Positions 9,230-17,702 of a stretch of 64,000 nt of DNA are shown here, piece after piece (the stretch's first letter is position 1; every line of letters begins with the position of its first letter). Source of the stretch: Paenibacillus sp. BJ-4 (GTDB taxonomy: Bacteria > Bacillota > Bacilli > Paenibacillales > Paenibacillaceae); contig NZ_JAIVEM010000072.1 in NCBI RefSeq assembly GCF_020404765.1, positions 124,001 through 188,000 on the forward strand. The letters are read 5' to 3'. The translations under genes were made by a program, and so were the position numbers. The notes under the pieces are model-generated. The model was given only the letters and a program-made list of their open reading frames with translations, searched no databases and had not been told where the DNA came from.

Positions 9230-10272
9230 ACCGTAGACTGATCGGCTTTGGAGGTGTAGGCCTGGCCTTGCTGCTGCTGACGCTGCTGCTCTGTCTCGGC
9301 ATTGGCTCGGCCAAGCTTCCGGTCAGCCAAATCACAGGTATTCTGGTTAATCATCTACCGGGATTAGGTGAGACGTTTACACCCGATTGGAATACGTCCT
9401 CGGAGCAGATTATTTTGAAGGTCAGGCTGCCACGGGTGTTACTCGGAATGCTGGTAGGTGCAGCGCTTGCGCTGGCGGGAGCCGGATTTCAGGGTGTGCT
9501 TCGCAATCCGTTGGCTGATCCATACACGCTAGGGGTGTCCTCGGGTGCTTCGGTAGGAGCGGCAGTACTGATTTATTGGGGGCTTCAGTTTTCATTTGTT
9601 GGCATATGGACGCTGCCGCTGGTGGCGTTTTTCACCGGAATGCTCACGTTATGGATGGTGCTGACGCTGGCACGGGAAGGTGGAAAGATTCCGACACAAA
9701 GTCTCATTTTGTCGGGTGTGGTGATGCAATCTTTTCTAGGTGCGGTTGTTTCCTTTCTGACAGCCATGTCGAAGGAGACAGTCAATGAAATATTGTACTG
9801 GACGATGGGAAGTCTCAGTCTGCGTGGTTGGTCATATACGGGAATCCTTTTACCTTATGTGGTCATAGGATTAGTGTTTTTGTGGAACCGGGCAAGGGTG
9901 CTGAATATTCTGGCCTTGGGTGAACGTCAGGCGGCTCACATGGGGGTTCAGGTAGATGCTACGAAGCTATCTGTGCTGATCGTATCCACACTGCTGACAG
10001 CTGCCGCTGTCTCGGTATGTGGAGTCATTGGTTTTGTAGGACTCGTCGTACCGCATATCATCCGTCTGGTCACAGGTCCTGATTATCGGATGATTGTTCC
10101 ATTGTCCGCGCTGGGTGGAGCTATTTTTATGGCTTGGGCAGATACTGCGGCTCGCACGTTGTTAGCTCCAACGGAAATCCCTCTGGGTGTTATGACGGCC
10201 TTTGTCGGCGCTCCGTTCTTCGCATACCTCCTGTATCGGAACAAAAAGCTGCGCAGGGGGGGACTGCTGTGA
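9226..10272 (+). CDS. btuC: Corrinoid ABC transporter permease
   Basis: A 348-residue FecCD-family permease with about ten membrane spans. Family marks are LRLPRVLLGMLVGAALALAG (here with VRLPRV), GFQGVLRNPLADPYTLGVSSGA, the coupling helix near GERQAAHMG and VGLVVPHIIRLVTGPDYR. It starts in an ATGA overlap with btuF and its stop overlaps the GTG of btuD, so the three subunits are translationally coupled. It forms the membrane channel for corrinoid uptake. Confidence 0.9.
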   Translation: MNRRLIGFGGVGLALLLLTLLLCLGIGSAKLPVSQITGILVNHLPGLGETFTPDWNTSSEQIILKVRLPRVLLGMLVGAALALAGAGFQGVLRNPLADPYTLGVSSGASVGAAVLIYWGLQFSFVGIWTLPLVAFFTGMLTLWMVLTLAREGGKIPTQSLILSGVVMQSFLGAVVSFLTAMSKETVNEILYWTMGSLSLRGWSYTGILLPYVVIGLVFLWNRARVLNILALGERQAAHMGVQVDATKLSVLIVSTLLTAAAVSVCGVIGFVGLVVPHIIRLVTGPDYRMIVPLSALGGAIFMAWADTAARTLLAPTEIPLGVMTAFVGAPFFAYLLYRNKKLRRGGLL

Positions 10273-11105
10273 CAGAACAAAGTGGATCACAGAAGACGCG
10301 TATTCCGGCGTTAGAGGCAACTGGCTTGACTCGTGCTTTCGGAGAGTTCCATGCGTTGGAGAATATAAGCTGGAGCGTAGACGAGGGATCTTGGTGGGGC
10401 ATTATTGGTCCGAATGGCAGTGGAAAATCGACCTTGCTGCATTTGCTTTCCGGTGTAGATCAGCCCACCTCGGGCAGCGTTCATATCTATGGTAAAAAGG
10501 TTGGCAGCTATAGCAGAAAAGAGCTTTCCCGAATTGTAGCCGTATTGCAACAGGAGGGACTTCCTCCCGTGGGATACACAGTCAGGGAAGTCGTAGAAAT
10601 GGGACGTTTTCCTCATCAGGACTGGCTGGGCAGGGAAAAGGGTGTGGATGTTGACCTTATCACGGATCGTGTGCTGGAGCGCTTGGGCCTTATCTCGCTG
10701 GCGGACAGAGCATTGGATCGCTTGAGCGGGGGGCAGCGACAGCGCGTAGCTTTGGCAAAGGTGATGGTGCAGGAGCCACACATATTGCTGCTGGACGAGC
10801 CTACGACCTATCTGGACCTGCGTTATCAGCTTGAATTTATGGAGCTGCTGGCAGAATGGCGGCAAGAAACGGGTGTGACGATCATTGCGGTTCTGCATGA
10901 TCTTAATTTGACAGCCCAATTTTGCGATGATTTGCTTGTGCTCAAGGACGGAAAGGTTGAAGGGGTGGGAGCCTCAGCGGAGCTGTTAACCGAGGAGCGA
11001 ATTCACCGTGTATACGGCGTTGAGCCTGTGATGCTTCCTCATCCAGATAGCGGTGTACCACAGCTTTTGCTGCGCAGGAGTGCTCGTGATGCAGCAGATG
11101 AATAG
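10269..11105 (+). CDS. btuD: Corrinoid ABC transporter ATPase
   Basis: A 278-residue ABC ATPase from GTG 10269, with AGGGGGG about 7 bases upstream; the frame is open further upstream inside btuC. Walker A is GPNGSGKST, the signature is LSGGQRQRV, Walker B is ILLLDEPTTYLD and the switch histidine is in AVLHDLN. The subfamily is the FecE/BtuD type that pairs with FecCD permeases. It powers corrinoid import with BtuF and BtuC. Confidence 0.9.
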   Translation: MTEQSGSQKTRIPALEATGLTRAFGEFHALENISWSVDEGSWWGIIGPNGSGKSTLLHLLSGVDQPTSGSVHIYGKKVGSYSRKELSRIVAVLQQEGLPPVGYTVREVVEMGRFPHQDWLGREKGVDVDLITDRVLERLGLISLADRALDRLSGGQRQRVALAKVMVQEPHILLLDEPTTYLDLRYQLEFMELLAEWRQETGVTIIAVLHDLNLTAQFCDDLLVLKDGKVEGVGASAELLTEERIHRVYGVEPVMLPHPDSGVPQLLLRRSARDAADE

Positions 11106-11147
11106 GAGATTTTATAGCACATATAAAAGAAGCAGGGAGTGGAAGGT

Positions 11148-12218
11148 ATGAACGAAAAGCTGCGTCAGCTAATTAATAGCATAACCCCGCCACATGAAGT
11201 GGCTGCATCGGCCGCTGCTAAGCATTTAGACCAATTAACGAAGCCGCCGGGAAGTCTTGGAAAGTTGGAAAGTCTGGCCATTCAGCTGGCAGGAATTACA
11301 GGGGTAGACAAGCCTGAATTTAATCGCAAAACCGTGATGGTCATGGCTGCGGATCACGGTGTATGTGAAGAGGGGGTCAGTGCCTTCCCGGCTGAGGTCA
11401 CGCAGCAAATGCTGTATAACATGTTGTCAGGCGGTGCGGCCATTAATGTACTTGCACGCCATGCGGGCGCAGATGTCAAGGTTGTGGACGTTGGTGTAAA
11501 TGCGGATGTCTCTCACCCGGATCTGGTCAACCGTAAGGTGCGCATGGGCACTTCGAATATGGCTAAAGGGCCAGCCATGCTGCGTATGGAAGCGGAGCAG
11601 GCGATTTTGGCCGGAGCTGAAGCTGTAGCCGAAGCATTCGAAGGTGGTACACGGCTATTCGTTACCGGGGAACTGGGCATCGGGAATACGACAGCCAGTG
11701 CTGCGGTCGTATGTGCCCTTACCGGACTAGAGCCGGAAGTTATTGTAGGCCGGGGCACGGGGGTAGATTCAGCCGGACTTACCCGTAAAATAGCGGTGGT
11801 CTGCCGCGCGTTGGACGTGAACCAGCCGGATGGAAATGACGCCCTCGACGTGCTGACCAAGGTCGGCGGTCTGGAGATTGCCGCCTTGGCGGGCGTCATC
11901 CTTGGTGCAGCCGCACATCACTGTCCAGTCGTGCTGGACGGCTTTATTTCCGGCGCAGCTGCCCTCGCTGCGCGCGCTCTGGCGCCTGCAAGCGCGGCGT
12001 ACATGCTCGCCTCGCATGCCTCGGACGAGCGTGGGCACGCAGCGGTGCTACGCCAGCTCAAGCTGGAGCCCATGCTGCATTTGGACATGCGGCTCGGGGA
12101 GGGCACAGGTGGGGCGTTGAGCCTGCACCTGATTGATGCGGCGTGCCGCATTATGCGCGAAATGGCGACCTTTGCCGATGCTGGCGTATCGGACGGTCAG
12201 GGAGCCGCGCAGCGATGA
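11148..12218 (+). CDS. cobT: Nicotinate-nucleotide--DMB phosphoribosyltransferase
   Basis: A 356-residue enzyme that transfers ribose phosphate from nicotinate mononucleotide to the lower-ligand base, giving alpha-ribazole phosphate. Family features include LDQLTKPPGSLGKLE, MAADHGVCEEGVSAFP, GELGIGNTTASAA, and the C-terminal MRLGEGTGGALSLHLI holding the catalytic glutamate. ATG 11148 is preferred, with GGGAGTGG 8 bases upstream, over an in-frame GTG at 11139. The stop overlaps cobU in ATGA. Base composition becomes markedly GC-rich in the last third. Confidence 0.95.
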   Translation: MNEKLRQLINSITPPHEVAASAAAKHLDQLTKPPGSLGKLESLAIQLAGITGVDKPEFNRKTVMVMAADHGVCEEGVSAFPAEVTQQMLYNMLSGGAAINVLARHAGADVKVVDVGVNADVSHPDLVNRKVRMGTSNMAKGPAMLRMEAEQAILAGAEAVAEAFEGGTRLFVTGELGIGNTTASAAVVCALTGLEPEVIVGRGTGVDSAGLTRKIAVVCRALDVNQPDGNDALDVLTKVGGLEIAALAGVILGAAAHHCPVVLDGFISGAAALAARALAPASAAYMLASHASDERGHAAVLRQLKLEPMLHLDMRLGEGTGGALSLHLIDAACRIMREMATFADAGVSDGQGAAQR

Positions 12219-12850
12219 AGGCGCTCGTGACCGGCGGGGCACGCAGCGGCAAAAGCGGCTTTGCCGAGCGCTTATGCATGACGCGCGCGCCGCGCGCCTG
12301 CTACATTGCCACGGCACAAGCCTACGACACGGAGATGAAGGAGCGTATCGCCCTTCATCGGTTCCAGCGCGAGTCTGCCGGGTATGACTGGAAGACGCTG
12401 GAGGAAGCGCAGGCGCTGCCGGAGCTGCTGCGGCGGCTTGGCGGCCTCCCTGATATAGCACAAATAGAGGCATGGCCGGCTGCGCAAGGCAGCGATCCTG
12501 CCAGCCTGCACGCCAGCCAAGTAGCGCAGCCATCACCCGCGCCTATGGTGCTGGTCGACTGCCTGACCCTGTGGCTGTCGAACGTGCTGCTGGCCGCAGA
12601 CGAGGACGGCGAGGCCGCGTCCCGAGCCGCCATCGACGAGCTGGCGGCAGCGGTGGCGCAGTATCCGGGCCCGCTCGTCATCGTGACCAATGAGGTCGGT
12701 GACGGGATCGTGCCCGAATATCCGCTCGGACGGCTGTATCGGGATTTGAGCGGAATCATGAATCAACGAATCGCCCATCTGTGCGACGAAGTATTTTTGG
12801 TGACGGCGGGCATTCCCATAGAACTTAAACAGTTGGAGCATAAGCTATGA
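12215..12850 (+). CDS. cobU: Adenosylcobinamide kinase/GTP guanylyltransferase
   Basis: A 211-residue bifunctional enzyme that phosphorylates adenosylcobinamide and then forms the GDP derivative. The P-loop GGARSGKS is at 7-14, the guanylylated histidine is H48 in ALHRFQR, and VLVDCLTLWLSN and VTNEVGDGIVPEYPLGR follow. It carries an extra segment of about 35 residues (about 77-112, Ala/Gln/Pro-rich) before the DCLTLW strand, so it is longer than most CobU. The gene is far more GC-rich than its neighbours. Both ends overlap adjacent genes in ATGA. Confidence 0.94.
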   Translation: MKALVTGGARSGKSGFAERLCMTRAPRACYIATAQAYDTEMKERIALHRFQRESAGYDWKTLEEAQALPELLRRLGGLPDIAQIEAWPAAQGSDPASLHASQVAQPSPAPMVLVDCLTLWLSNVLLAADEDGEAASRAAIDELAAAVAQYPGPLVIVTNEVGDGIVPEYPLGRLYRDLSGIMNQRIAHLCDEVFLVTAGIPIELKQLEHKL

Positions 12851-13728
12851 GCCGCGAACGTCAAGCTGTTGCTGCGGCCTTTCAATTTTTATCCCGTCTT
12901 CCGGTCAAGGCGGAGCTGGACTTTTCCCCGGAATTGCTTAAGCGTAGTGCAAGCTACTATCCACTGGTCGGAGCAGTGATTGGCCTCATCGTCTGGTGCT
13001 TTGCAGTGCTCGCCTCTTTGGTGTTGCCACCGTTGCCATGCGCGGTTCTTACTCTCGCCGTGTGGGTTTGGCTGACGGGTGGACTCCATTTGGACGGGTG
13101 GATGGATGCGGCTGATGCGTTGTTCAGCTACCGTTCCCGTGAGCGGATGCTGGAGATTATGAAGGATAGTCGTGTAGGAGCGATGGGTGTCATTGCTTGT
13201 GTGCTGCTGCTCATGCTCAAGGCTTCTTTACTATATATTGTGCTGGATACCGCACTGGTTGAGCGGAATCTGTCCGGCTTGTTGCTGCTTCCGATGGTTT
13301 GGAGCCGCTGGTTTATGGTGCATGCGATGAAGCGTTGGCCCAAAGCTCGTAACGATGATGGACTGGCAGCACGTTTTGCCGATATGAGCAGTGGACGTGT
13401 AGGATTGGCTGTATTCTGGGCTGTTCTGGTGACTCTGGGTGCGGCCGCAGGACAATATTTCCTTGCTGCGTTGCCTATAGGAACAGGTGGTATAGGGGAT
13501 TCGTCGATGGTAGGGGCCTGCTTACGGACGTTCCTTTTGTATTCCGAGAACCTTCCAATCTGGATAGGCTTTGTGCTGCTGCCCTTGTTGGCTTACGGTG
13601 TTGGAACCTTCGCCGCAAATCGTGTCAATCGCCGTTTGGGCGGGCTGACGGGTGATATTTACGGAGCCTTGAACGAATTGCTGGAGACTGTTTTGTTGCT
13701 GTTTATTGTAATTTTGTACGGGCTGTGA
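12847..13728 (+). CDS. cobS: Adenosylcobinamide-GDP ribazoletransferase
   Basis: A 293-residue polytopic membrane enzyme that joins adenosylcobinamide-GDP with alpha-ribazole (phosphate) to give cobalamin (phosphate). It has the family's FQFLSRLPVKAE start, LTGGLHLDGWMDAADALFS (the metal-binding DGxxDxxDA-like motif) and REMLEIMKDSRVGAMGV (here RERMLEIM). About six to seven membrane spans are predicted. It overlaps the cobU stop and precedes cobQ by 15 bases. Confidence 0.95.
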   Translation: MSRERQAVAAAFQFLSRLPVKAELDFSPELLKRSASYYPLVGAVIGLIVWCFAVLASLVLPPLPCAVLTLAVWVWLTGGLHLDGWMDAADALFSYRSRERMLEIMKDSRVGAMGVIACVLLLMLKASLLYIVLDTALVERNLSGLLLLPMVWSRWFMVHAMKRWPKARNDDGLAARFADMSSGRVGLAVFWAVLVTLGAAAGQYFLAALPIGTGGIGDSSMVGACLRTFLLYSENLPIWIGFVLLPLLAYGVGTFAANRVNRRLGGLTGDIYGALNELLETVLLLFIVILYGL

Positions 13729-13743
13729 TGTGATCTGTTTAAA

Positions 13744-15402
13744 ATGAATTCATTAAAGGGGAAGAGGCAATTGTCAACTTTCGAACCGTCCTGCACGAAC
13801 CCGGCAGCTGTATTAATGCTTCAAGGAACAGCATCGGATGTGGGCAAAAGCGTGGTGACGACTGCACTGTGCCGTATATTTGTACAGGACGGCTATCGTC
13901 CCGCACCGTTTAAGTCACAGAATATGGCACTCAATTCGTATGTCACTGAGGACGGCAAGGAAATTGGACGCGCTCAGGGTGTACAGGCTGAGGCTTGTGG
14001 TATTGAAGCGACCACCGACATGAATCCAATTTTGATTAAGCCCGTCAAGGATATGCACTCACAAATTGTTGTACACGGTGTACCATATGCCTATATGAGC
14101 GCCTCCGATTACCGAAAGGACTTTTTGCCAAAAGCCAAGCAGACGGTCATGGATGCGCTGAACCGGCTGCGTGATACCTATGATATCGTGCTAATGGAAG
14201 GGGCGGGCAGCCCGGCAGAGATTAATTTAAAGGATCGCGATATTGTAAATATGAATCTAGCGGGCTGGGCTGACGCTCCCGTATTACTTATTTCAGATAT
14301 CGACCGGGGCGGTGTTTTCGCTTCTCTGGTAGGAACGATCGAGCTGCTGGAGCCACATGAAGTGCAGCGTATCCGAGGATTCATTATTAATAAGTTCAGG
14401 GGCGATTTGTCTCTGCTTCAACCCGGACTGGATTGGCTGGAGGAACGGACCAGTATCCCGGTACTTGGTGTGCTGCCTTTTCTGCCGGACATTCGCATTG
14501 AGGCAGAGGACTCCGTGGTACTGGACAAAAAGCCCCGGCTGTCTGCAAAAGATAAGGAACTGGACATTGCGGTAATTCGATATCCGAGGATTTCCAATTT
14601 TACGGACACGGATGCTTTGGCCGCAGAGCCTGATGTGAGCGTACGTTATGTCACAGAGGTCGGGGAATTGGGCGTGCCGGACGCCATTATTTTACCAGGG
14701 ACCAAGGACACCATCGGCGATCTGCTTGAATTGCGCGATAGAGGTCTGGAGGAAGACATCCGACAGGCCATGCAGACAGGACGTACGCAGTTGGTCGGCA
14801 TTTGTGGAGGCTATCAGATGCTTGGTACGGCTTTGTTTGATCCTGAGGCAGTAGAATCAGGTTTGCCCCAGCAGGCAAAAGGTCTGGGATGGCTGGCTTT
14901 AACCACGACCTTTTTAAAGGAAAAACAAACCGTGCGCGTACAAGGAACCTTGTCTAATCATTGTCCACTGTTGCTAAACACTGCATCAGATTCGGATGAT
15001 GATCCCAAGCCAATCATTGAAGGCTATGAAATACATATGGGTGTTACAAAGTGTGTTACAAAGTGTGTTACGGAACCACAACCACCTGGAGATGGAGCTT
15101 TAGGTAGGGATCAAATGCGTACGCTATTCCATATCCGGCGTGGCGAAGGGACAGGCTTTGAGGAAGGCTGGGGGACGTCAAATGGTAAAATATGGGGAAC
15201 CTATTTGCATGGTGTGTTTGATAATGATCGTTTTCGCCGCTCCTGGCTGGATGGATTGAGACAGGCGAAGGGCTTGACACCGCTTGATAGCACCTTCACT
15301 GTACGGGAAGCTAAGGAACAAGAGTTTGACCGGGTTGCAGAGGTGGTCCGGGCTCATTTGGATATGGATCAGATTTATCGCATTATGGGGATGAACTCTT
15401 AA
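13744..15402 (+). CDS. cobQ: Cobyric acid synthase
   Basis: A 552-residue glutamine-dependent amidotransferase (CobQ/CbiP) that amidates adenosylcobyrinate a,c-diamide at four positions. The N-terminal ATPase domain has MLQGTASDVGKSVVTTALCR, and the class I glutaminase-like domain has GICGGYQMLG (C354) and GTYLHGVFDN (H489). The ATG has a poor ribosome site; a TTG at 13771, nine codons later, has AGGGGAAGAGG upstream and is a credible alternative. A 12-bp tandem duplication near 15041-15070 gives a repeated VTKC. It is the last gene of the riboswitch operon. Confidence 0.95.
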   Translation: MNSLKGKRQLSTFEPSCTNPAAVLMLQGTASDVGKSVVTTALCRIFVQDGYRPAPFKSQNMALNSYVTEDGKEIGRAQGVQAEACGIEATTDMNPILIKPVKDMHSQIVVHGVPYAYMSASDYRKDFLPKAKQTVMDALNRLRDTYDIVLMEGAGSPAEINLKDRDIVNMNLAGWADAPVLLISDIDRGGVFASLVGTIELLEPHEVQRIRGFIINKFRGDLSLLQPGLDWLEERTSIPVLGVLPFLPDIRIEAEDSVVLDKKPRLSAKDKELDIAVIRYPRISNFTDTDALAAEPDVSVRYVTEVGELGVPDAIILPGTKDTIGDLLELRDRGLEEDIRQAMQTGRTQLVGICGGYQMLGTALFDPEAVESGLPQQAKGLGWLALTTTFLKEKQTVRVQGTLSNHCPLLLNTASDSDDDPKPIIEGYEIHMGVTKCVTKCVTEPQPPGDGALGRDQMRTLFHIRRGEGTGFEEGWGTSNGKIWGTYLHGVFDNDRFRRSWLDGLRQAKGLTPLDSTFTVREAKEQEFDRVAEVVRAHLDMDQIYRIMGMNS

Positions 15403-15440
15403 ATTTTATACGTGGTCCAATAAAATATGCCTTTTAAAAT

Positions 15441-15490
15441 AAAGAGGTGTCTCTACAGCCAGATTCATGACTGAGAGACACCTCTTTTTA
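15441..15490. terminator. Bidirectional intrinsic terminator
   Basis: AAAGAGGTGTCTCT (15441-15454) pairs perfectly with AGAGACACCTCTTT (15474-15487), with T-runs on both strands. It ends the cobalamin operon and the convergent chemoreceptor gene. Confidence 0.9.
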
Positions 15491-15500
15491 GGTTGCCTGC

Positions 15501-17201
15501 TTATACAATTTTAAATTTTTGCACTGCTTTTTGCAGTTCAGTCGCTTGCTTGCTTAATTGACGTACTACCTCGCTGTGGCTCTCCATTTCATTCAGTTGC
15601 TCCTCGGTATTTAAACCGATTTCCTGAATCATGTGCTGTGCATTGGCAGCAATGAGGGCTGTCTCCTCTACGGAAGCCGATACTTCTTCTGAGCTTGCGG
15701 ATACTTGCTGCGTTGCAGCGGATACCGTTTGAATCGTAGCATTGATTTTTTGCATAAGCTCACTGAGCTGATTAAAGGCCGAACTTGCTTGTTGAACCAT
15801 TTCCGTGCCCGAATGAATTTCACGACTGACCCGGGTGACGGAATCCACGGACTGCTGTGATACTTCCTGAATGGTAATCAAATAGTCGGAAATCTCCTGT
15901 GTTGCTTCCTTGGATTGCTCGGCGAGCTTGCGGACCTCTCCGGCTACGACGGCGAAGCCGCGACCATGTTCACCCGCACGGGCAGCCTCAATGGAGGCAT
16001 TCAGGGACAGCATTTGAATTTGTTTCGTAATATCGAAAATAGCAGAAACGATACTGCCAATGGCTTCGGAGCGCTCATTCATGCTATGAATGTATCGCAG
16101 CGATTCATCGGCGGCTTGTCCTACCTGTGTCATTTGGGCTACAGCATGTTGAGCGAGCGTATTACCGTTAACCGTTTCTTGGGTCGCTTCACTGATTTGA
16201 TCGGATACATCATTGGCAGAGGATGCAATATGCTGCACCCCTTGAGCGATTTCCTCCATGGCCTGAGCATTTTCGGCAGCAGCTGAAGCTATGCTGGTAC
16301 TACCCTTGGCCACTTCCTCTGCAGCAACTGTGGAATCCTGCACTTTAACACTTATGACTTCAGTCCGACGAAGCAACTCGTTGGAGCCTTCTACAACCGC
16401 ACGAGATGTAGAAAGCACATGGCCGATCATTTCTTTCAGGTTATGAGACATGGATTGGAAGCTGCGGGCAAGCTGCGCAATTTCGTTGTCACCATGAACC
16501 TTAGCTTCCTGTGACAGGTCCCCTTGAGCGATTTTTTCACTATGACGAACCAATTCGGCAATGGGCCCCACAACCTTGCGTACGATAAGGGTAGAAATAA
16601 CTCCTCCCAACAGGAGCGTAACTATAGTAATACCTATGCAAATCCATAAAATTTGTTGGGATTTTTCCTGTACAAATCCGACATCTTCGTTCACACCAAG
16701 AATTAGATTACTACCCGATACAGCAAAGAAGGCGGTTTTGTGTACCCCGTATGCGTCGCTGTAAATGTCACTGACATTCATCTCGCCTTGTTTGGCCTTT
16801 TTAATATCTTCTACAGGTACGAGGGCATCCTTGACCTTATATGCTGATTTTACATTACGTGCGACAACTTCGGCCTTACCATCCTTCACCACCGCGATAT
16901 ATGCCGATTCTAACTTGAGAGTATCGACCTTGTCCTGAAGATAAGATTCCATCTGTATAGCGGAGCCTGAATCAGAACCACTTCCTTGCCCAGCCTGAAC
17001 AGCTAAAGAAATATTGAGATCCTGATACACATTTTTGGCTCCGGTTTCCAAAATTTGGTCTACCTGAGGTATGACACTGTTATTAATGATACTCATGGAT
17101 ACTGCATAGAAACTGATACTGAACAGAAGGGACGCAAAGAGCTGAATCAATAAAAACATAACTCGCAATTTCGCGCCAATGGAACGATTAAAACGCTTCA
17201 T
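15501..17201 (-). CDS. Methyl-accepting chemotaxis protein
   Basis: A 566-residue membrane receptor. The first span is at about 14-38, followed by an extracellular sensor of about 145 residues (single-Cache-like, with a Gly/Ser-rich insert near 70-80). A second span at 183-206 leads to HAMP (about 207-260) and a long signalling coiled coil with the hairpin tip IEAARAGEHGRGFAVVAGEV. The C-terminus lacks a CheR-tethering pentapeptide. GAGAGGAG precedes the ATG. It is monocistronic with a 500-base leader region; the ligand is unknown. Confidence 0.93.
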   Translation of the reverse strand: MKRFNRSIGAKLRVMFLLIQLFASLLFSISFYAVSMSIINNSVIPQVDQILETGAKNVYQDLNISLAVQAGQGSGSDSGSAIQMESYLQDKVDTLKLESAYIAVVKDGKAEVVARNVKSAYKVKDALVPVEDIKKAKQGEMNVSDIYSDAYGVHKTAFFAVSGSNLILGVNEDVGFVQEKSQQILWICIGITIVTLLLGGVISTLIVRKVVGPIAELVRHSEKIAQGDLSQEAKVHGDNEIAQLARSFQSMSHNLKEMIGHVLSTSRAVVEGSNELLRRTEVISVKVQDSTVAAEEVAKGSTSIASAAAENAQAMEEIAQGVQHIASSANDVSDQISEATQETVNGNTLAQHAVAQMTQVGQAADESLRYIHSMNERSEAIGSIVSAIFDITKQIQMLSLNASIEAARAGEHGRGFAVVAGEVRKLAEQSKEATQEISDYLITIQEVSQQSVDSVTRVSREIHSGTEMVQQASSAFNQLSELMQKINATIQTVSAATQQVSASSEEVSASVEETALIAANAQHMIQEIGLNTEEQLNEMESHSEVVRQLSKQATELQKAVQKFKIV

Positions 17202-17702
17202 GAAAAATCTCCTCTCACATGATGGTAATAAAAAAATAGACGAATTCCCCCGCTTGATGTAGGCCGCTTGTCCACTGCGATACTAGACGCGCATGATCTA
17301 CTTGTTTTCTTTTCTTTGCTTGAAGGTAAGACTGAAAATGTTCGGATTCTATGTATATTTCAGCTATATTCAAGAGACAAGAATGAGAAAGGGAAGTAAT
17401 CCATGATTTACTAAAAAGTAGGTTAGACCTATTTTACATAATTAACAGGCGGTTGAATAGTCATATTTGCCCAAAAACACACAAAAAATATATTACTATG
17501 GTCTTGGGTGTTTAGATGTGAGTTAGATGTAAATGATCTGGAGCGTGTAAACGATTAACTTACCCCATCTATTAAAAATATTGTAAAAAAGAAGTAATAT
17601 AAGCAGTATAAGGAATGACGATTTTTTCAAGCTTCCTTTAAGCTTGCTTTAGTAAGTTCGAATGTGGCTTCAATATGCATATAAAAGGAGAAAAAGGCTG
17701 TT
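17202..17702. other. Intergenic region with weak cre-like site
   Basis: This 501-base gap separates the divergent chemoreceptor and PTS EIIC genes. I see no gene. TGTAAACGATTAAC at 17546-17559 matches the CcpA cre consensus at about 12 of 14 positions, about 145 bases before the EIIC start. There is an AAGCTT pair near 17630-17645. No RAT-like antitermination element is recognisable here, unlike the two downstream copies. Confidence 0.4.

Noticed and set aside
17202..17300. Possible c-di-GMP riboswitch in the chemoreceptor leader
   Set aside because: The conserved GEMM core strings are absent on both strands.
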